Source of the DNA: Actinomycetota bacterium
Lineage (GTDB): Bacteria; Actinomycetota; Actinomycetes; Nanopelagicales; Nanopelagicaceae
DNA length: 64,000 nt
Assembly: GCA_026392845.1 (NCBI GenBank)
Contig: JAPLBJ010000017.1
Span: 1-64,000 of the forward strand
Direction of reading: 5' to 3'
Shown here: positions 54,527 to 63,536 of the stretch, in pieces
Layout of the letters: each line of letters opens with the position of its first letter
Position numbering within the stretch: position 1 is the first letter of the stretch
Position numbers and translations under genes: made by a program
Notes under the pieces: model-generated
Told to the model about the DNA's origin: nothing
Databases searched by the model: none
The model's input: only the letters and a program-made list of their open reading frames with translations

Positions 54527-55110
54527 AAAACTAATTCCCCACTACGGGCAATCAATTTCTTTTCATCGGGATAAGCTAGCTTCTCTACAATTTCTGTTAG
54601 CGGAAACCATGCGACCTCATCAACTTCAGTGATTTGTGCTTGTAGCGATCCACCAACTTCGCGGAAAAGAAAATGATGTACAGTTTTATGAATTCTTTTC
54701 CCGCCAGCCATGAACCAAAAATCAATAACACCTAATGATTTTGCAATCTCTGAAGTAATCCCAGTTTCCTCTGCAACCTCACGAATTGCGGCTTCTTCTG
54801 GCGATTCACCTTCTTCTATATGTCCCTTTGGTAGCGACCACAACAAGCGAGTTCCGGTGACATCTTTGTGATCAAAGCGCCCAATAAGTAGGCCTAATTT
54901 TCCCGTGGCGTCGATAACTAAACCACCAGCACTAACTTCATCTACACGCTTGGCATACGGTTTTGCGGCGCTCTTCTTTGCACTTTTAGGCGCGCTAGTG
55001 CTTTCTGCGCTTGTCGTACTCTCACTACTTTGGGGGCTGCGATGTGCGGGCTTTCGTCGCCTGCGTTTTTTCTTCGTGCCTTCGCTGCCCGCACCAGGTG
55101 CCGGGATCAT
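54523..55110 (-). CDS. Nudix hydrolase
   Basis: This 195-residue protein has a Nudix domain from about residue 60 (SAGGLVIDATGKLGLLIG), with the Nudix box GHIEEGESPEEAAIREVAEETGI. A ~55-residue N-terminus rich in Lys, Ser and Ala (KKKRRRRKPAHRS) is probably disordered. It corresponds to the Rv3908/MutT4 position upstream of the MviN region. Substrate is likely a nucleoside diphosphate derivative and is not determined. It overlaps the next gene by 4 nt, and its start is 32 bp from the divergent cca gene. Confidence 0.9.
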   Translation of the reverse strand: MIPAPGAGSEGTKKKRRRRKPAHRSPQSSESTTSAESTSAPKSAKKSAAKPYAKRVDEVSAGGLVIDATGKLGLLIGRFDHKDVTGTRLLWSLPKGHIEEGESPEEAAIREVAEETGITSEIAKSLGVIDFWFMAGGKRIHKTVHHFLFREVGGSLQAQITEVDEVAWFPLTEIVEKLAYPDEKKLIARSGELVL

Positions 55111-55142
55111 GAAGCAAGGGTACTGCTCTAGCCTTATCTATT

Positions 55143-56573
55143 GTGAAGAGTGCATTAGGAGCCGCAGGCGAGTTAGCCATCCGCTCCCTCATCGAGAAGG
55201 CGCCATTGGCGAGCTCACTCGCACAAGCATTTTCAGCAAAGGGTTACACACTCGCATTGGTTGGCGGCCCAGTTCGCGATGCGATTTTAGGGCGCCTCGG
55301 TAACGATCTTGATTTCACAACGAACGCAAAACCTGAAGAGAGTAAAAAAATATTGCATGGGTGGGCAGAACATGTGTGGGATACAGGAATTGCATTTGGA
55401 ACTGTTGCCGGAAAATTAGGAGATACAACAGTTGAGGTAACTACATACCGCAGCGATGTTTATGAAAAAGATTCACGCAAACCAGAAGTTTCTTATGGTG
55501 AAACCATCGAAGGAGATTTATCGCGAAGAGATTTTCGTGTCAATTCCATGGCGCTCGAACTCACTGGTCCGACACCAGAATTTATAGATCCTTTTGACGG
55601 TTTGAGTGATCTCACTAAAAAAATTCTACAAACTCCAGGAAAACCAGAAGATTCTTTCTCCGATGATCCATTGCGCATGTTGCGTGCTGCACGATTTGCA
55701 AGTCAACTTAATTTTGAAATTGCACCAAATGTTTTAGTTGCGATGAAAGAAATGGCATCTCGACTCAGCATAATCTCTGCGGAAAGAATCAGAGAGGAGC
55801 TATCTAAGATTCTTATGTCACAAAATCCAAGACTAGGAATAACAATTCTTGTTGATACTGGACTTGCAGAAATAGTTCTCCCTGAGATTCCGAAACTGCG
55901 TTTAGAGGTAGATGAGCATCATCACCATAAGGATGTTTACGAACATTCGATAACTGTTTTGGAACAGGCAATAGAGCACGAAGATCGTCTCGGTGGACCT
56001 AATCTTGTAATTCGCCTTGCTGCGCTGTTACACGATATTGGAAAACCGAAAACTCGAAACCTTATTGAAGGCGGCGGAGTCTCATTTCATCACCACGAAG
56101 TTGTTGGAGCGCGCCTTGCCAAAAAACGCTTACAGGAGCTTCGTTTTGATGGGCACACAGTTGAAGAGGTAGAAACACTCATTGCGCTACATCTGCGTTT
56201 TCATGGATATGGCGATGGTGAATGGAGTGACTCGGCAGTGCGACGCTACGTTCGCGATGCAGGAGATTTATTAGTACACCTTCACGTTCTAACTCGCGCT
56301 GATTGCACAACACGTAACAAAACTAAAGCTGCTCGATTAGCTGCAACGTATGACAGCTTAGAAGCGCGTATTGCTGTTTTGATGGAGCAAGAAGAATTAT
56401 CAAAGATCCGCCCAGATTTAGATGGTGCACAAGTTATGGAAATTCTTGATCTCAAGCCATCGCGAGCAGTTGGTCAAGCGATGGATTTCCTTATGGAATT
56501 ACGTTTAGAGCGTGGGCAACTCGGAGCCGAAGTTGCGAGAGAAGAGTTACTAAAGTGGTGGCGCACTAGGTAA
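55143..56573 (+). CDS. cca: CCA tRNA nucleotidyltransferase
   Basis: This 476-residue class II nucleotidyltransferase adds or repairs 3' CCA. It has LALVGGPVRDAILGRLGNDLDFTTN (metal Asp pair), SRRDFRVNSMALEL, and DPLRMLRAARFASQL. The C-terminal half adds an HD phosphohydrolase domain (LLHDIGKPKTR, SFHHHEVVGARLAKKRL). The start is GTG 55143. Four of five tRNA genes in this window lack an encoded CCA, so the activity is required. Overlaps the convergent MFS gene by 8 bp. Corresponds to Rv3907c pcnA. Confidence 0.95.
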   Translation: MKSALGAAGELAIRSLIEKAPLASSLAQAFSAKGYTLALVGGPVRDAILGRLGNDLDFTTNAKPEESKKILHGWAEHVWDTGIAFGTVAGKLGDTTVEVTTYRSDVYEKDSRKPEVSYGETIEGDLSRRDFRVNSMALELTGPTPEFIDPFDGLSDLTKKILQTPGKPEDSFSDDPLRMLRAARFASQLNFEIAPNVLVAMKEMASRLSIISAERIREELSKILMSQNPRLGITILVDTGLAEIVLPEIPKLRLEVDEHHHHKDVYEHSITVLEQAIEHEDRLGGPNLVIRLAALLHDIGKPKTRNLIEGGGVSFHHHEVVGARLAKKRLQELRFDGHTVEEVETLIALHLRFHGYGDGEWSDSAVRRYVRDAGDLLVHLHVLTRADCTTRNKTKAARLAATYDSLEARIAVLMEQEELSKIRPDLDGAQVMEILDLKPSRAVGQAMDFLMELRLERGQLGAEVAREELLKWWRTR

Positions 56574-57837
56574 GTTGCATGAATTTAGACGGGCGTAACA
56601 GTCGTACTGCTCCAAGATAATATGCAAGAGTTACAAGAAGTGGTACCACTGCAGAGACACCTGAAACAGGGAGTAACAGGGCAGCAATAAGTGCACCTGA
56701 AACAATTGCACCATTGACAATCACATCGTAGAGCGCAAAAACGCGACCCCTAAAGTAATCATCAATTTTTGATTGTACGAGTGCATCATTAGTAACTTTC
56801 AGATTCTGTCCGCAAAATGCCGTAAAGAACGCGGTTACAATAAGTGTTACTTGACTTTGATGCACAGCTAAAACAATTGGGAAAAAAGCACTTGCAAATA
56901 GAGATAGTCGCATCCATCGATGTCGTCCAAAACGAGCAACTCCGTATGGCGCAAGAAATGCTCCTAAAGTAAGGCCAACGCCTGCAAAACTGAGAGCAAA
57001 ACCAAATCCGGCAAGACCTTCCTCTGGTTTATTGGGATCATTAAAAGTATTTCTCTCTAGTAAAAGCGCTGTCAATGTAAGAGCAGTAAGCCCACCTCTA
57101 TGTATTGCCGTTGCTGCAATTCCACGAGCCGCATCGGTATGTTCTTGGAGAAACCCAAGCCCTTCGCGCATATCACGAATACCATTCATAAAACTCGCAA
57201 CTGCTCGCTCATGTGAAAGAGGACCAATTTCACTTTTATTTAGACGTGTTGTTAGTAAAGCAGCAGTCAAGTAACCAATTGCTGCAATAAGAATAAGTAA
57301 AGAATCTGCATGGTTTGCAATAGTAAAGGAATCAACTAAAGAGCGAACGCCAACACCAATGCCACCACCTATAACAACAAGTACCGATCCACCAGTTACT
57401 GCAATTGCATTCGCAGAAATTAGTGAGCGTGGTTCGATAAGTAAAGGTAAACCAGCAGATAGTCCAGCAAGAATGAGTCGGTTGATTCCAAATGCAATGA
57501 GCACAAATACCGTTAACTCAATTCCAGTTTTTCCACTAAAAATAAGTAAGGAAACAATTGATAAATTAATTGCCCGCGCCATATTAGAAAAGAAAAGCGC
57601 ACGTTGTCTAGAAACGCGATCCAATATTGTCCCCACAAAAGGACCAACAACTGAATAAGGTAAAAGAACAACAGCAAAACCAAGTGCGGCACTTAATGCA
57701 TTTGCTTGGCGTTCGGGCGAGAAAAGTACAAAAGAAGCCAACGCACTTTGAAAAAGCCCATCAGTTATTTGCCCGCTCCAACGAACGGCAAGTAAACGCG
57801 AGAGCCGAGGATGGCGCAGAAGTGCCCAGAAACTCAT
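56566..57837 (-). CDS. MFS transporter
   Basis: This 423-residue protein with about 12 hydrophobic segments belongs to the major facilitator superfamily. Markers are LLPYSVVGPFVGTILDRVSRQRALF near residue 60 (the MFS loop 2-3 motif), LGAFLAPYGVARFGRHRWMRLSLF and FRGRVFALYDVIVNG, which recalls the enterobactin exporter/multidrug efflux subgroup. No substrate-defining partner adjoins. It is convergent with cca and divergent from the DUF5318 gene. Confidence 0.88.
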   Translation of the reverse strand: MSFWALLRHPRLSRLLAVRWSGQITDGLFQSALASFVLFSPERQANALSAALGFAVVLLPYSVVGPFVGTILDRVSRQRALFFSNMARAINLSIVSLLIFSGKTGIELTVFVLIAFGINRLILAGLSAGLPLLIEPRSLISANAIAVTGGSVLVVIGGGIGVGVRSLVDSFTIANHADSLLILIAAIGYLTAALLTTRLNKSEIGPLSHERAVASFMNGIRDMREGLGFLQEHTDAARGIAATAIHRGGLTALTLTALLLERNTFNDPNKPEEGLAGFGFALSFAGVGLTLGAFLAPYGVARFGRHRWMRLSLFASAFFPIVLAVHQSQVTLIVTAFFTAFCGQNLKVTNDALVQSKIDDYFRGRVFALYDVIVNGAIVSGALIAALLLPVSGVSAVVPLLVTLAYYLGAVRLLRPSKFMQLT

Positions 57838-57880
57838 AGGAGAAGCGTAGTAAGAAAGAAGCGATTATTCTTTACTCCTT

Positions 57881-58294
57881 ATGAAATCCCTCCGCTCCTA
57901 TATCGACTATTCACTCGATAAGCGCGCGACCTTACTGGCACTTTTTCGTGGCGCCGTAGATGCGTGTGATGCAGATCCATACTTGATGCGTGCAGCGAAG
58001 TTTCATGGCGAGAAAGTAAATAGAAACTGTCCAGTATGTAAAAAACTATCTTTAGTAGAACTTAGATACACATTCGGTGATCAGTTAGGTCAATACTCAG
58101 GGCGAATCAAAACCCCAGAAGAGTTAGCTGCAATGGAATGTGAGTTCGGGGAATTTCGCGTCTATATTGTTGAAGTTTGCCGAGATTGTTCTTGGAATCA
58201 CCTGTGTGCCTCCTTTGTTCTAGGTGATGGTGTTGAGCGCAAGGCACCCCGTCGAGTACGCACCTTGGAAGATGACGATTGGGTGAAGGGGTAA
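57881..58294 (+). CDS. DUF5318 zinc-ribbon-like protein
   Basis: This 137-residue protein belongs to the actinobacterial family found immediately before ponA (the Rv0049 position). Two Cys pairs, NCPVCKK (about residue 48) and VEVCRDCSWNHLC (about 104), could bind zinc. The C-terminus is basic then acidic (RKAPRRVRTLEDDDWVKG). It starts with SLRSYIDYSLDKRATL. Its function is unknown. Ten bases separate it from ponA, so the two are probably in one operon. Confidence 0.85.
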   Translation: MKSLRSYIDYSLDKRATLLALFRGAVDACDADPYLMRAAKFHGEKVNRNCPVCKKLSLVELRYTFGDQLGQYSGRIKTPEELAAMECEFGEFRVYIVEVCRDCSWNHLCASFVLGDGVERKAPRRVRTLEDDDWVKG

Positions 58295-58303
58295 CCTTTA
58301 CAA

Positions 58304-60211
58304 ATGCTGCGCAAATTTCTAATCAGATCAGCCATCTTTATTGGCGGTTTTGGATTTATTGCCGCTGCAACACTTTTTGCTCTTGCCTATTTCACCGTTT
58401 CAATTCCAGATCCAAATGCTTATGTAAATAGTCAATCAACAATTATTCAATATTCCAATGGCGCTGAAATCGGGCGAGTGGGAACTCAGAATCGCCAAAT
58501 CGTTCCACTTGCAAAAATTCCACTCAATGTACGTCATGCTGTATTAGCTGCTGAAGATCGCAACTTCTATTCCAATCGTGCATTTAGCGCAACAGGAATT
58601 GCACGAGCAGTATTCAATAATTTACGCGGTGGTTCACTACAAGGTGGATCAACAATTACACAGCAATATGCAAAAACAGCCTTTTTATCCCCCAGTCGAA
58701 CAATTCAAAGAAAAATCAAAGAATTAGTAATTGCAATCAAACTCGAGAACTCACTTAGCAAAGATCAAATTTTTGAAAATTACTTGAATACTATTTATTT
58801 TGGACGTGGTTCCTACGGTGTTATGACTGCTTCGCAACAGTATTTCAATCGCAATGTTGAACAACTTACAAATTCTCAAGCAGCCGTGATTGCGAGTATT
58901 TTGCGCTCACCTGGACTCTATGATCCTGCTTTCAAAAAAGGAAACGAAGAACGCCTGAAGGCCCGTTTTCAATATGTAATAAATGGAATGATTGATGCGA
59001 AGTGGCTGACTAAAGAAGATGCAGCCAAAATGAAATATCCAACAGTTGCACCACGCGCAACTTCGGGTTCACTCAGTGGTCCTAAAGGACATGTGATTGA
59101 AGCGGTACAAAAAGAATTAGCAAAACTGGGATTTTCTCAAGACCAACTATTAGTCGGCGGATTAGTTATTCGCACAACGATTGATCAGAAGGCACAGCAA
59201 TCTGCAATTGATGCAGTAAATAAGCTAACCCCCAAAGGTGCGCCAGAGAACTTACATATTGGCTTAGTTGCAATTAGGCCGGGTACAGGTGAAATTATTG
59301 CGCTTTACGGTGGCGCGGATTATCTAAAACGACAACTCAGCGATGCAACACAAGCGATTGCATTAGCAGGTTCCACCTTCAAACCATTTGCAATAATTGC
59401 AGGACTTGAAGCAGGTATTCCACTTACTTCAATGTGGAATGGTGATAGCCCACAAACATTTGATGATGCTGGAAAACCATATGAAGTCTCTAATTATGGC
59501 GATGAAGGCTGGGGCCAGATATCACTTATGGAGGCAACAAAGCACTCAGTAAATACAATCTTTGTTCCACTCGGAATCAAAGCCGGTCCTGACAATGTTG
59601 TTGACGTAGCACGTCGAGCTGGTATTCCAGAAAGTGTTGCGATGATGCCAACACCATCTGTTGTGTTAGGTGTTGCAAGCCCACACGTAATTGATGTTGC
59701 AAATGCATATGCAACATTTGCTGCGCAAGGAATTTACTCCAAACCATATTTAGTAGCCCAAGTCATAGGTTCAAATAAGGGAATTTTGTATGAAGGAAAA
59801 GCTCAAACTCAAGAAGTATTTAGTAAAGAAGTTATGGCTGACCTTACATATTCACTCAAAGGTGTAGTCAATGGCGGAACAGGATCAGCTGCCCTTGCAC
59901 TTGGCCGACCAGCTGCAGGCAAAACAGGTACTAGCCAACAAAATGCATCAGCATGGTTTAGTGCATATGTTCCACAACTTGCTGCTTCCGTTGCATTTTT
60001 TAGAGATAGCGCAAGTGAATCACTCAATGGCATTGGTGGTCTTACATCCGTAACAGGTGGAACATTCCCTGCACGTATCTGGACAGCATTTATGAAAGGT
60101 GCACTCAAGGGAGAACCAGTAATGGATTTCCCCGCCCCATCAAATATCGGAGGGCTAGATCCCATTGAAATGACTTCTGGTGGAGTTCAAACCATCAAGA
60201 AGAAGAAGTGA
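58304..60211 (+). CDS. ponA: bifunctional class A penicillin-binding protein
   Basis: This 635-residue enzyme polymerises and cross-links peptidoglycan. A short cytoplasmic tail and one membrane helix (about 8-32) precede the GT51 domain with AAEDRNFYSNRAFSATGIARA, RGGSLQGGSTITQQYAKTAF and KIKELVIAIKLE. The transpeptidase domain has the Ser-x-x-Lys in AGSTFKPFAIIAGLE, the Ser-Val-Asn in KHSVNTIFVP and GKTGTSQQNASAWF. No PASTA or long Pro-rich tail is seen, unlike larger actinobacterial PBPs. It follows DUF5318 and leads into a GT87 gene. Confidence 0.95.
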   Translation: MLRKFLIRSAIFIGGFGFIAAATLFALAYFTVSIPDPNAYVNSQSTIIQYSNGAEIGRVGTQNRQIVPLAKIPLNVRHAVLAAEDRNFYSNRAFSATGIARAVFNNLRGGSLQGGSTITQQYAKTAFLSPSRTIQRKIKELVIAIKLENSLSKDQIFENYLNTIYFGRGSYGVMTASQQYFNRNVEQLTNSQAAVIASILRSPGLYDPAFKKGNEERLKARFQYVINGMIDAKWLTKEDAAKMKYPTVAPRATSGSLSGPKGHVIEAVQKELAKLGFSQDQLLVGGLVIRTTIDQKAQQSAIDAVNKLTPKGAPENLHIGLVAIRPGTGEIIALYGGADYLKRQLSDATQAIALAGSTFKPFAIIAGLEAGIPLTSMWNGDSPQTFDDAGKPYEVSNYGDEGWGQISLMEATKHSVNTIFVPLGIKAGPDNVVDVARRAGIPESVAMMPTPSVVLGVASPHVIDVANAYATFAAQGIYSKPYLVAQVIGSNKGILYEGKAQTQEVFSKEVMADLTYSLKGVVNGGTGSAALALGRPAAGKTGTSQQNASAWFSAYVPQLAASVAFFRDSASESLNGIGGLTSVTGGTFPARIWTAFMKGALKGEPVMDFPAPSNIGGLDPIEMTSGGVQTIKKKK

Positions 60212-60214
60212 CGC

Positions 60215-61432
60215 TTGCGCCCAACGGCTCGAGTCTTGGTCGCACTTGCGATTCTTGCTTCGCTTTTCTCTTTTATAAAATTTAGTCATTGCGAAGGTAA
60301 AAATTGGGCAACCCCCGATCAATATGTGCACGCTTGTTACTCAGATTTACCATCGCTATTTGGCGATCGCGAACTCAATAAACATAAATGGGCTTATCTA
60401 GGCACAGAAAAAGCAGTGGAATACCCAGTAATTACTGGTCTTGTCATGTATGCAACTGCATTGATAACACCGTCAAATTCGAATAGCGCTACAAATTATT
60501 TTCTAATCAATGCTTTCCTTATCGCCCTTCTATTTATATTTATAGTAGTTCTTATCGCACATATAAAACCAAATTATTGGTATCTACTTCCTGTTGCTCC
60601 GGCAATGATTGCATCGCTCTATATTAATTGGGATCTTTGGGCAATTACATCGATGCTAATCGCAATTTATTGGTTTGATAAAGAGAAATATAAATGGAGC
60701 GCACTTGCACTTGGTATTTCAATCTCGACAAAATTCATGCCAATATTTTTGTTACTACCAATATTTCTTATTCTCTGGCGCAAAAATAGAATTCGTGAAA
60801 TTGCGCAATACTCAGGAATTGTTATTGCATCATGGTTAGCAATAAATCTGCCAGTCGCTCTCACCACCACGCAAGGATGGTGGCGTTTCTATGATTTGAA
60901 TTTGTCACGTGGTGCTGATTGGGGGTCGCCATGGTTAGCATTTTCAATACTGGGAATAAATCTAGCAAATCTGAATTACCTGACAATTTTGGCGCTACTT
61001 GCAGGCCTGACGATAATTACACTAATCTTTTTTGAATTTTCTATAACCCCAAAACTTGCGCAAATGAGTTTTATTCTTCTTGCTGTAGTAATGATTGTAA
61101 GTAAGGTCTATTCACCACAATATGTTTTGTGGCTTACTCCTCTTGCAATTCTTGCCCTGAACAAAGAGAGCATTCATGCTTTTTGGATCTGGCAAGGTGG
61201 CGAAATTATTTATCACATTGCAATCTGGCAACATCTTGCAACGGTTACTGGAGCCACCTTCGGGCTGCCGGCCAAGGGGTACGCCCTTCTCACACTCTTG
61301 CGTATCGCCACGACCATCTATCTCATCGCCGTAATCGCCCGCATCGCCATCAGAAATTCACGCACAGATGAGACCCGTCCACACACCAGGCTCTTCGATT
61401 TTCTCTTTGAGGGCTCTTCAAGTTACCCTTAG
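60215..61432 (+). CDS. GT87-family membrane glycosyltransferase (Rv0051-like)
   Basis: This 405-residue protein has around 10 hydrophobic segments and resembles polyprenyl-phosphate-mannose-dependent GT87 (DUF2029) enzymes. A hydrophilic N-terminal loop (DQYVHACYSDLPSLFGDRELN) precedes AEYPVITGLV-like VEYPVITGLVMYATAL, and LSRGADWGSPWLAFSILG and SKVYSPQYVLWLTPLAIL are conserved-type segments. It begins at TTG 60215, three bases after the ponA stop, and has no strong ribosome binding site. The position between ponA and rpsF matches Rv0051. The sugar and acceptor are not known. Confidence 0.85.
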   Translation: MRPTARVLVALAILASLFSFIKFSHCEGKNWATPDQYVHACYSDLPSLFGDRELNKHKWAYLGTEKAVEYPVITGLVMYATALITPSNSNSATNYFLINAFLIALLFIFIVVLIAHIKPNYWYLLPVAPAMIASLYINWDLWAITSMLIAIYWFDKEKYKWSALALGISISTKFMPIFLLLPIFLILWRKNRIREIAQYSGIVIASWLAINLPVALTTTQGWWRFYDLNLSRGADWGSPWLAFSILGINLANLNYLTILALLAGLTIITLIFFEFSITPKLAQMSFILLAVVMIVSKVYSPQYVLWLTPLAILALNKESIHAFWIWQGGEIIYHIAIWQHLATVTGATFGLPAKGYALLTLLRIATTIYLIAVIARIAIRNSRTDETRPHTRLFDFLFEGSSSYP

Positions 61433-61440
61433 CCCTCCTC

Positions 61441-61462
61441 GAAGAACCCATATGGGTACTTC
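61441..61462. repeat. palindrome GAAG-ACCCATATGGGT-CTTC
   Basis: A 12-bp perfect palindrome (ACCCATATGGGT) is flanked by GAAG and CTTC arms, in the gap between the GT87 gene and rpsF. No T-tract follows on either strand, so it is either an operator-like site or a hairpin of a transcript that continues into rpsF. Confidence 0.55.
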
Positions 61463-61473
61463 AAGGAAGCACT

Positions 61474-61527
61474 AACCCTCCTGTCACGGAAATACCGTGG
61501 CCGTCTTAGTCCAGAGGAGGTCGGGTT
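61474..61527 (+). promoter_or_regulatory. rpsF leader with sequestered Shine-Dalgarno (S6:S18-type candidate)
   Basis: AACCCTCCT (61474-61482) can pair with AGGAGG (61515-61520) and GGGTT (61523-61527), which would hide the ribosome binding site of rpsF. Inside is a hairpin CACGG-AAATA-CCGTG (61485-61499) followed by GCCGTC. A CCG in this kind of setting is the hallmark of the S6:S18 autoregulatory leader. The secondary structure is by eye only. Confidence 0.5.
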
Positions 61528-61531
61528 ACGC

Positions 61532-61816
61532 ATGCGTCACTATGAATTAATGGTCATTCTCGATCCAGAACTTGAAGAACGTACAGTCACACCAAGCCTT
61601 GAGACATATCTCAAAATCATTAAAGACAGCGGAGGCCGCGTCGACAAGCTCGATGTATGGGGCCGTCGTCGTATGTCATTTGAGATTCTAAAAAAAGGTG
61701 AAGGTATTTACGCAGTTGTTGATATGCACTGCGAGCCAGCTGCCATCAAAGAGTTAGATCGTCAACTCAATTTGAATGAGTCAGTTCTGCGCACCAAAGT
61801 TATTCGTCCAGAATAA
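61532..61816 (+). CDS. rpsF: 30S ribosomal protein S6
   Basis: This 94-residue protein starts [19 protein letters not shown] and has [20 protein letters not shown], the standard S6 pattern. It pairs with S18 on the platform of the small subunit. The ATG is 11 bases after AGGAGG, a longish spacing, with the site itself inside a potential stem. It opens rpsF-ssb-rpsR-rplI. Confidence 0.97.
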   Translation: MRHYELMVILDPELEERTVTPSLETYLKIIKDSGGRVDKLDVWGRRRMSFEILKKGEGIYAVVDMHCEPAAIKELDRQLNLNESVLRTKVIRPE

Positions 61817-61862
61817 TTTAAGAATTTATAGCACGGACCTAAAAGAGATTAGAGGATAAAAA

Positions 61863-62369
61863 ATGGCAGCAGGCGATACAAACATCACTCTCATCGGTAA
61901 CTTAACTGATGATCCAGAGCTACGTTTCACCCCTTCTGGTTACGCGGTTGCAAACTTTACGGTTGCATCCACTCCTCGAAATTACGATCGCACAACAAAT
62001 ACTTGGAAAGATGGAGACACTCTTTATCTCAGATGTTCTATTTGGCGCGAAGCGGCAGAGAGCGTTGCAGAGTCACTTACAAAAGGAACTCGTGTAATGG
62101 TTACTGGTCGTTTGAAGCAGCGTTCATATGAAACAAAAGAGGGTGAAAAGCGAACTGTCTTTGAGGTAGAAGTTGATGAAGTCGGTCCATCACTTCGCTA
62201 CGCAACAGCAAAGGTCACACGTACCCAACGCCAAGGCGGAGCACCAGCAGGTGGAGGATTTTCTGCTCCAGCAGGAGATTCAATCAACGATGATCCTTGG
62301 GCTGCAGCATCTTCAACGCCAACTGGCGGAGGATGGGCAACCACAACTAACGACGAACCACCATTTTAA
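61863..62369 (+). CDS. ssb: single-stranded DNA-binding protein
   Basis: This 168-residue tetramer-forming protein has an OB fold (about 1-110, [57 protein letters not shown]). A Gly/Ala-rich linker is followed by an acidic C-terminal tip DEPPF, the partner-binding tail. GAGGATAAAAA precedes the ATG. It sits between rpsF and rpsR, as in nearly all actinobacteria. Confidence 0.97.
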   Translation: MAAGDTNITLIGNLTDDPELRFTPSGYAVANFTVASTPRNYDRTTNTWKDGDTLYLRCSIWREAAESVAESLTKGTRVMVTGRLKQRSYETKEGEKRTVFEVEVDEVGPSLRYATAKVTRTQRQGGAPAGGGFSAPAGDSINDDPWAAASSTPTGGGWATTTNDEPPF

Positions 62370-62444
62370 AAAACAAACCTATCCATCCATTCCTAGTTAT
62401 AACCGTAAGGTAAAAAATTAGGGCACCCGATAAGGAGCACCACA

Positions 62445-62732
62445 ATGGGAGCAAGAAATAATAAGGCTCTACGCGAGCCAAAGAACAAGGGCGCAAAAGC
62501 AGCTGCCCTCAATAAGAAGTTCAAGAAGAAGCCTTGCAGCTTCTGCCAGAACAAGGTGAGCTATATCGATTACAAAGATATTGCAACACTTCGTAAGTAC
62601 ATCTCGGATCGCGGAAAGATTCGCGCTCGCCGAGTAACAGGTGCTTGCACACAACATCAACGCTCCATTGCAACTGCTGTAAAGAACAGCCGTGAAGTTG
62701 CTTTGTTGCCTTACACATCGACAGCAAGATAA
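62445..62732 (+). CDS. rpsR: 30S ribosomal protein S18
   Basis: This 95-residue protein has a basic N-terminal extension (about 30 residues, [20 protein letters not shown]), then [19 protein letters not shown] and [25 protein letters not shown]. The CxxC (CSFC) with the later Cys suggests a zinc-binding (C+) form. The extension is longer than in E. coli S18. It is 75 bp after ssb and 14 bp before rplI; AAGGAG lies before the ATG. Confidence 0.95.
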   Translation: MGARNNKALREPKNKGAKAAALNKKFKKKPCSFCQNKVSYIDYKDIATLRKYISDRGKIRARRVTGACTQHQRSIATAVKNSREVALLPYTSTAR

Positions 62733-62746
62733 GGAGCGAATCAACT

Positions 62747-63193
62747 ATGAAACTCATCCTTACTCGTGAAGTTGCAGGACTCGGTTCTGCAGGAGATGTT
62801 GTAACTGTAAAAGATGGTTTTGCTCGCAATTTCTTGCTGCCACGTGGCAATGCAATTGCTTGGTCACTCGGTGGCGAAAAGCAGATCCTGAGCATCCGTC
62901 GTGCTCGCTCTGCTCGCGAAATTCGCGATATCGACCACGCAAAAGAGATCAAGGCAAAGCTTGAGTCAACAACAATTACCGCAAAGGTAAAAGTTGGCGC
63001 AAAGGGCGTTCTCTTCGGTTCTGTAACAGATAAAGATGTAGCAGCTGCAATCAAGAGCGCTGTTGCAATCGATATCGATCGTCACAGCATCAAGACAAAG
63101 GGCCACATCAAGAAGATCGGAAACCACGAAGTAAAGGTTTCACTTGGTCACAACGTTGTCGCAACCGTGACAGTAAGCGTTGTTGCTCAATAA
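62747..63193 (+). CDS. rplI: 50S ribosomal protein L9
   Basis: This 148-residue two-domain protein has the N-terminal MKLILTREVAGLGSAGDVVTV and KDGFARNFLLPRGNAIAWS, the family signature, and a long connecting helix (IDHAKEIKAKLE) to the C-terminal domain. It is the last gene of the rpsF operon and is followed by a strong terminator. Confidence 0.97.
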   Translation: MKLILTREVAGLGSAGDVVTVKDGFARNFLLPRGNAIAWSLGGEKQILSIRRARSAREIRDIDHAKEIKAKLESTTITAKVKVGAKGVLFGSVTDKDVAAAIKSAVAIDIDRHSIKTKGHIKKIGNHEVKVSLGHNVVATVTVSVVAQ

Positions 63194-63211
63194 ATAGTTA
63201 GTAATAAAGAG

Positions 63212-63244
63212 CCCGTCGCACTCGCGGCGGGTTTTTTATTTTAA
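63212..63244 (+). terminator. intrinsic terminator after rplI
   Basis: CCCGTCGC-ACTC-GCGGCGGG forms an eight-pair stem (one G-T) with a 4-nt loop, followed by TTTTTTATTTT. It lies 18 bp after the rplI stop and should end the rpsF-ssb-rpsR-rplI transcript, leaving dnaB to its own promoter. Confidence 0.9.
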
Positions 63245-63536
63245 ATCTCAACTAATGAGAAGTAGAAAAATACTTTCCTCCACAGGTACGCAAAGAGAAA
63301 ACGCCCGTATGACCTGCACTTATAGCAAGGTGTAACCCCTCATGGCAAAGTTACCCACAGAGCGTCCACCGATATTTACACAGGAAAAGTGCAATATTCA
63401 CCTAGTTACCCACAACCTTATGCACACCCAGATTGGGTGATATTCGCTATCAATTGAGCGTGCATCTACGGTTACACCATCGGAACATACGCGAGATTAC
63501 GCGTAAATGTCAGTGCGTAATGAGAGGGTGGTCGAT
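63245..63536 (+). promoter_or_regulatory. dnaB upstream region with DnaA-like boxes and an inverted repeat
   Basis: This ~290-bp stretch has no supported gene. Two TTACCCACA sequences (63351-63359 and 63406-63414) differ from the DnaA box consensus by one base. An inverted repeat CACCCA-GAT-TGGGTG is at 63425-63439. The region should hold the dnaB promoter, but I cannot place it with confidence. The boxes suggest possible DnaA influence on helicase expression. Confidence 0.5.
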
